Assembly (NCBI GenBank): GCA_016195115.1
Contig: JACQAI010000444.1
Location: forward strand, 1-10,678
DNA length: 10,678 nt
DNA from: Pseudomonadota bacterium
GTDB lineage: Bacteria > Pseudomonadota > Alphaproteobacteria > Elsterales > Elsteraceae
Reading direction: 5' to 3'
In this document: in pieces, positions 6,926 through 10,678 of the stretch
Layout: every line of letters starts with the position of its first letter
How positions within the stretch are numbered: the stretch's first letter is position 1
Translations under genes and position numbers: made by a program
The notes under the pieces: model-generated
The model's input: only the letters and a program-made list of their open reading frames with translations
Database searches by the model: none
What the model was told of the DNA's origin: nothing

Positions 6926-7002
6926 GACTTCCGCACCGCCACACCAGCGGTTGATCCGCGCTATCAAGCCGTCCGCGGACCGGATCAGCCGGCCGCTGGT
7001 TC

Positions 7003-7008
7003 GGAGAG
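7003..7008 (+). promoter_or_regulatory. Shine-Dalgarno deciding the GTG start at 7015
   Basis: GGAGAG is placed 6 nt before GTG 7015. It supports GTG as the initiation codon of the GGDEF/EAL protein. Confidence 0.7.
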
Positions 7009-7014
7009 CCGACA

Positions 7015-9156
7015 GTGAAACAAGACCACGGAGCGGCGCGCGGCCTGGGCCGGGATCACCCGATCTACCAGACGTTTGCGACGCTCGATCGCCGGTCGCT
7101 CAAGCGCTTTCTCGAGCTCGGCATCGAGGTTGCGGTGGCCGCCGGCCACGCCGTCATGGCGGCGGGAAGCGCGGTGGATGCTTTTTATCTGGTGATAAAC
7201 GGGCGCCTGGCCGTCGAGCGCGAAGGCCAACGCCTGCGCGAGCTCCAAGCCGGCGAATTCTTCGGCGAGCGGGCGCTGTTCAGCGCCGAGCCGCCGATCG
7301 TGACGATTCGGGCGCTCGGTCCGGCAACCTTGCTGCGGATCACGCGCGATGCGGCGATCGACTATATCGCGCTCTATCCGCAGTTCGGCGCCAATTTCTG
7401 CGCGCTGCTGGTGCGCGAGAATCTGGCTCGTCTCACCCGATTGGGTGAGGTCTACATCGCCAACCGCGCGTTGACCGAGCAGCTCGAAGCGAAGAACGAC
7501 AATTTGCGCCATGCCATCATCACGGTCGAGCAGACGGCGCGGCTGGTCAGCCAGAGCCCGAACCCGGTGCTGCGCATCGCCAGCAGCGGGCTGCTGCTGT
7601 TCGCCAACGGCCCGGCCGAGCCGATCCTGGGCCACTGGCGCTGCGCGATCGGGGCCTCGGTGCCGGAGAGCTGGCGCGATCTGGTGCGCGACGCGCTCGC
7701 CGCCGGACATCCGCACACGCTCGAATCCGCGATCGGCGACGGCGTGTTCGTCATGACCGTGATGCCGATGCCCGATCTCGGCTATGCCAACGTCTACGGC
7801 CAGGACATGACCGAGACGCGGCGCAAGGCCGCGCTGATCGAGCACATGGCGCTGCATGACGACCTGACCGGGCTGCCCAACCGGGCGGCGCTGCGCGAGC
7901 GCCTGGACGCGACGGTGGCGCGCGCCGACCGGCGCCAGGCCGCCCTCATCCTGATCGACGTCGACGGTCTCGAGCCGATCCGCGCGCTGTTCGGCCACCC
8001 GGTCAGCGACACGCTGCTGATCGACGCGTCACGGCGCCTCGACGCCATCGCCGGCGCATCCGACCTGGTCGCCGCGCTGGGCGGCAACCAGTTCGCCGTG
8101 CTGCTCGAGGGCACCGACGACGAAGCGAGCGCGACGCGGGTCGTGGAGACCATCATCGAGCGCCTGTCGACGCCCTTCGAAATCGACAGTCACCGGCTGC
8201 AGATCGGCGTGCACGCCGGCATCGCGCTGATCGGCGGCACCTCATTGGACAGCAGCGAGCACGCGCTCATGCGCGCCGATCTCGCCAAGCATCAGGTCGG
8301 CTCGACGCCGGGACCGGCCTACGGGTTCTACCGGCCCGATCTCGAGCAGGCGCTGCGCGAGCGGCACCGGCTCGAGATCGAGCTGCACAGCGCCATCGGC
8401 ACCGACCAGATCGACGTCGTGTTCCAGCCCAAGGTACGGATCGCCGACGGCCGCATCATCGGGGCCGAGGCTTTGGTGCGCTGGCGCCATCCGACGCGCG
8501 GCACCGTGCTGCCCGATCGCTTCATTCCGATCGCCGAGCAGACCGGCGCCATCCGGGCGCTCGGCGAGCAGGTCTTGCGCCTCGCCTGCCGGACCGCGGC
8601 CGGATGGGCGCGCGACGATCTCCACGTCGCGGTCAACCTGTCGGCGCTGCAGCTCCGCCAAGCCGACATCACGGAGCGGGTCGCCGCGATCCTCGCCGAG
8701 ACCGGCCTGGCGCCGCATCGCCTCGAGCTCGAGATCACCGAGTCGTTGCTGGTCGAGGACACCGAGCGCGCGGTCGACACGCTCGAGCGCCTGCGCGCGC
8801 TGGGCGTGCGCCTGTCGCTCGACGACTTCGGCACCGGCTATTCCTGTCTCAGCTACCTGGCGCGCCTGAAGTTCGACAAGCTCAAGATCGATCGCAGCTT
8901 CGTCGTCGAGATGCATCGCAGCCCCGATATGCGCAAGCTCGCCAAGACGATCGTCCGGCTCGGCGCCAGCCTCGAGATGGCGGTGGTCGCCGAGGGCATC
9001 GAGCTGCCCGAGCAGTGGCAGCATCTGCGCGAGCTCGGCTGCGCCGAAGGTCAGGGCTACCTGTTCAGCCCGCCGCTCACCGGCGCCGAGCTCGCCGCCG
9101 CGCTGGCCGCGAGCCCGGAGCTGCCGGCGCGCCACGCCCACGGACGGGTGGCGTGA
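7015..9156 (+). CDS. Cyclic-nucleotide-fold / PAS-like / degenerate GGDEF / EAL c-di-GMP phosphodiesterase
   Basis: 713 residues, no transmembrane segment, cytoplasmic. Residues about 15-130 form a cNMP-binding-like beta roll (AGEFFGERALFSAEPP at 79-94), but the Arg of the usual phosphate-binding cassette is replaced (PPIVTIRA), so cAMP/cGMP binding is doubtful. A helical linker (about 140-172) leads to a PAS-like segment (about 175-265). The GGDEF domain (about 276-440) keeps DDLTGLPNR and GHPVSD, but the signature is GGNQF (356-360) and the upstream RxxD inhibitory site is GASD; it should be cyclase-inactive. The EAL domain (about 450-700) keeps EALVRW (485-490), the Glu of ITES (E576), DDFGTGYS (603-610), KIDRSF (624-629), EGIE (660-663) and GQGYLFSPPL, so it should hydrolyse c-di-GMP to pGpG. 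GTG start with a good Shine-Dalgarno. It is divergent from the NarL-type regulator and overlaps the next gene by 1 nt. Confidence 0.95.
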   Translation: MKQDHGAARGLGRDHPIYQTFATLDRRSLKRFLELGIEVAVAAGHAVMAAGSAVDAFYLVINGRLAVEREGQRLRELQAGEFFGERALFSAEPPIVTIRALGPATLLRITRDAAIDYIALYPQFGANFCALLVRENLARLTRLGEVYIANRALTEQLEAKNDNLRHAIITVEQTARLVSQSPNPVLRIASSGLLLFANGPAEPILGHWRCAIGASVPESWRDLVRDALAAGHPHTLESAIGDGVFVMTVMPMPDLGYANVYGQDMTETRRKAALIEHMALHDDLTGLPNRAALRERLDATVARADRRQAALILIDVDGLEPIRALFGHPVSDTLLIDASRRLDAIAGASDLVAALGGNQFAVLLEGTDDEASATRVVETIIERLSTPFEIDSHRLQIGVHAGIALIGGTSLDSSEHALMRADLAKHQVGSTPGPAYGFYRPDLEQALRERHRLEIELHSAIGTDQIDVVFQPKVRIADGRIIGAEALVRWRHPTRGTVLPDRFIPIAEQTGAIRALGEQVLRLACRTAAGWARDDLHVAVNLSALQLRQADITERVAAILAETGLAPHRLELEITESLLVEDTERAVDTLERLRALGVRLSLDDFGTGYSCLSYLARLKFDKLKIDRSFVVEMHRSPDMRKLAKTIVRLGASLEMAVVAEGIELPEQWQHLRELGCAEGQGYLFSPPLTGAELAAALAASPELPARHAHGRVA

Positions 9157-9500
9157 TGACGACGTCGACGACCGTGCATCGGATCGGCAAGGTGCTGGCC
9201 CTGCTCGATTCCGACCATGCCGGCGAGGTCCAGGCCGCGGCCCGCGCGCTGCGCCGCCTCCTGACCAAGGACTTGGCCGCGCCCGACGGCGGGGCCGGCT
9301 CCGACCGCCCCGACGAGCTCGAGGCTTGCCTGGCCTACGCCGCCGAGGCGATCGCCCAGCTGACCCGCGACATCGAGCTGCTGCGTCGCGACAATGCGCG
9401 GCTGCGCGCGCGCGCCGCGCGGCGCCCGGCGGCGGTCGGCGTGGTCGCGCGCCACCCCCTCACGGCCTGGGGCCGCGCCTGGCGGCAGGCCGCCGGCTGA
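9156..9500 (+). CDS. Small conserved-looking protein with C-terminal coiled coil, coupled to the EAL gene
   Basis: 114 residues. Its ATG (9156-9158) overlaps the TGA of the EAL gene (9154-9156), typical of translational coupling. The N-terminal part (about 9-40, IGKVLALLDSDHAGEVQAAARALRR in pieces) has the pattern LLxxLxSDHxGExxAAARAL. I associate that pattern with small uncharacterised alphaproteobacterial proteins, and it loosely resembles the start of DUF2786-type domains. Residues about 55-85 form a heptad-like helix (AIAQLTRDIELLRRDNARLRAR), probably a coiled coil for dimerisation. The tail is basic. No catalytic motif, signal peptide or membrane segment is seen. I do not recognise a function; coupling suggests a partner or regulator of the phosphodiesterase, which is inference. 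Confidence 0.8.
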   Translation: MTTSTTVHRIGKVLALLDSDHAGEVQAAARALRRLLTKDLAAPDGGAGSDRPDELEACLAYAAEAIAQLTRDIELLRRDNARLRARAARRPAAVGVVARHPLTAWGRAWRQAAG

Positions 9501-9508
9501 CCAGCCGC

Positions 9509-9522
9509 GGGATAGCTATCCC
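9509..9522. promoter_or_regulatory. Operator-like palindrome GGGATAGCTATCCC upstream of the 5TM sensor gene
   Basis: Third perfect copy of the 14-bp palindrome; with flanking C and G it equals the 16-mer at 6882-6897. It begins 8 bp after the stop of the small coiled-coil gene and lies about 166 bp before the 5TM sensor start. Confidence 0.75.
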
Positions 9523-9536
9523 GGAGAGCCAGCACC

Positions 9537-9543
9537 CTATCCC
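9537..9543 (+). promoter_or_regulatory. Extra half-site CTATCCC
   Basis: It matches the right half of the palindrome and lies exactly 21 bp (two helical turns) after the equivalent half at 9516-9522, in the same orientation. The two extra half-sites before the chemoreceptor gene are also 21 bp apart. Confidence 0.45.
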
Positions 9544-9675
9544 TCTGCGCCCGGCCTCGCCGCCGATTTCGCCTTACATTGCCGCCGGTTGCCGCTCGAG
9601 CTTGCCGGGCACCCGATGGATCGGGCCCAATCGGCGGCACCACAGGCGGTCGCGGCGGCCTTGGCGCGACCGTGC

Positions 9676-9681
9676 AAAGGG
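9676..9681 (+). promoter_or_regulatory. Weak Shine-Dalgarno (AAAGGG) of the 5TM sensor gene
   Basis: Placed 7 nt before ATG 9689. It is a modest match but the only candidate near this start. Confidence 0.4.
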
Positions 9682-9688
9682 CGAAGAT

Positions 9689-10678
9689 ATGAGCGCGCTG
9701 ATCAGCTTGTGCCAGAACGCCGCGCTGCTCGCGATTGGGATCCTCGTCTACAGCTTTGCGCGCGCGTCGCTCGACCGGTGGCCGACGCCGATCGCGACGT
9801 TGTGCAGCGGGGCGATCTTCGCGGTGCTGACCTTGCTCAGCATGCTGGCGCCGCTCGCCGTGTTTCCGGGCTTCATCCTCGATGCGCGCAATACCCTGGT
9901 CGCGCTCGCCACCGTGTTCGCCGGGCCGCTCGCCGGCGTCATGGCCGCGCTCCCGGCCGTCGTCCATCGCCTGGAGATCGGCGGCCCCGGCGCGCCCGGC
10001 GCGATCTATTCGCTGGCGGTGTCGATGCTGCTGGCGTGGGGACTGCGGCATTGGGCAGCGCGGCGCGGCGTGTCGATCGGCATCGGCCACCTCGCGTCGC
10101 TCGGCGGCGCCATCTCGCTCCTGCTGCTGCCGTCGCTCTTCCTGATCGACGACCCGGAGCGGCGCGCGGCGATCTTCGAGACCGCGATGCTGCCGTTCGC
10201 GTTGTCGATCGTGCTCGGCCTCTGTTGCTTCGGCATGCTGATCATCATGGCCGACCGTCGGCGCGCCCTGCAGCGGGAGATAGCACAGCGCGACCATACG
10301 CTGCGGCGCAGCCAGGCGGCGATGACGCGCATCCTCCAGGACGAGCTGCTCACCGAGCGCAGCCTGGCGGCGCAGCTGCGCGCCATCACCCGCCAGGGCG
10401 CCGACGCGCTGGCGATCGACCTGGTCAGCGTCTGGCAGTACGACGATGCGGGGCTGGGTTCACAGTGCGTGGAACGCTGGGATGCCGGTGCACGCGCGCA
10501 CCAGCGCGTCTCTGACGCGCGGTTCGACGAGATGCCGGATATCCGTCAGGCGCTGTCCCAGAAGCTGGTTCATCGCGCCATCGACGCGCGGAACGACCCA
10601 ATTGCCGGCCCCTACGTCGCAAAGATCTATCCCGATGCCGGACCGGTCTCGATCCTCTATGCCGCGATCCGTCACGCC
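9689..10678 (+). CDS. Membrane sensor: 5TM-LytS-type (5TMR_LYT) domain plus GAF-like domain, C-terminus cut by window edge
   Basis: Open for 330 codons from ATG 9689 to the right edge. The first 190 residues hold five or six hydrophobic helices (about 4-25, 36-56, 68-92, 105-121, 132-153, 166-188). Between them are the hallmarks of 5TMR_LYT domains: FILDARNTL (62-70), then AGPLAG (78-83), and HRLEIGGPGAPGAIYSL (93-109). A cytoplasmic helix of about 35 residues (190-225) follows. From about 226 a GAF-like domain begins (SLAAQLRAITRQGADALAIDLVSVWQYDD in pieces), still running at the edge. Families with this architecture end in a histidine kinase, GGDEF or GGDEF-EAL module, so the output cannot be stated here. 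As the only likely kinase candidate in the window, it could phosphorylate the two nearby response regulators; that is inference. The upstream region carries the shared palindrome. Confidence 0.88.
   Translation, partial: MSALISLCQNAALLAIGILVYSFARASLDRWPTPIATLCSGAIFAVLTLLSMLAPLAVFPGFILDARNTLVALATVFAGPLAGVMAALPAVVHRLEIGGPGAPGAIYSLAVSMLLAWGLRHWAARRGVSIGIGHLASLGGAISLLLLPSLFLIDDPERRAAIFETAMLPFALSIVLGLCCFGMLIIMADRRRALQREIAQRDHTLRRSQAAMTRILQDELLTERSLAAQLRAITRQGADALAIDLVSVWQYDDAGLGSQCVERWDAGARAHQRVSDARFDEMPDIRQALSQKLVHRAIDARNDPIAGPYVAKIYPDAGPVSILYAAIRHA

Noticed and set aside
6805..6942. N-terminal extension of the NarL-type regulator to ATG 6942
   Set aside because: The extra 46 residues are unlike the family and would translate the palindrome and an AT-richer intergenic stretch; GTG 6804 gives the standard length.
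10273..10634. Isolated GATAGC and CTATCCC hexamer/heptamer matches near 10279 and 10627
   Set aside because: Single half-sites inside coding sequence, without a partner or phasing.

Overview
The window is GC-rich bacterial DNA with long GC-biased codon usage and almost no AT-rich intergenic sequence. Gene content (a 4-helix-bundle chemoreceptor, receiver-only and NarL-type response regulators, a GGDEF/EAL protein, a CoxL-like molybdenum hydroxylase, a TIR-FGE fusion) fits an alphaproteobacterium of the Rhodospirillales/Hyphomicrobiales kind. That placement is inferred from protein style and was not searched.

Layout. Positions 1-1226 (minus) hold the N-terminal 408 residues of a TIR-transmembrane-formylglycine-generating-enzyme-like fusion that runs off the left edge. 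A 154-bp divergent intergenic region follows, with a strong C/G-tract hairpin at 1295-1339. An orphan xanthine dehydrogenase/CO dehydrogenase-type large subunit lies at about 1381-3750 (plus). It ends tail-to-tail on a methyl-accepting chemotaxis protein (3747-5450, minus), and the two stop codons share the bases CTAG. Upstream of the chemoreceptor, on the same strand, are a single-domain receiver (5559-5957) and a NarL/FixJ-family response regulator (6136-6804). These two are separated by two perfect copies of a 28-bp hairpin repeat. Divergently, 7015-9156 (plus) encodes a cNMP-fold/PAS-like/degenerate GGDEF/intact EAL protein, followed with a 1-nt overlap by a small coiled-coil protein (9156-9500). 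The right edge holds the start of a membrane sensor with a 5TM-LytS-type domain and a GAF-like domain (9689 to beyond the window).

The most striking signal is a perfect 14-bp palindrome, GGGATAGCTATCCC, at 5552-5565, 6883-6896 and 9509-9522. Each copy lies in the upstream region of a signalling gene or divergent gene pair, and extra half-sites sit near it at 10, 21, 31 or 33 bp. I read this as the operator of a local regulon joining the chemoreceptor, the response regulators, the c-di-GMP phosphodiesterase and the 5TM sensor. The neighbouring NarL-type regulator is the first candidate binder. This is inference from the sequence alone.

Working model: environmental sensing by the 5TM-GAF sensor and chemoreceptor, phosphorelay to the two response regulators, and c-di-GMP breakdown by the EAL protein would be co-regulated through the palindrome. 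No histidine kinase, CheA or CheW is visible inside the window. The left two genes (TIR-FGE and molybdenum hydroxylase) look unrelated to this cluster.
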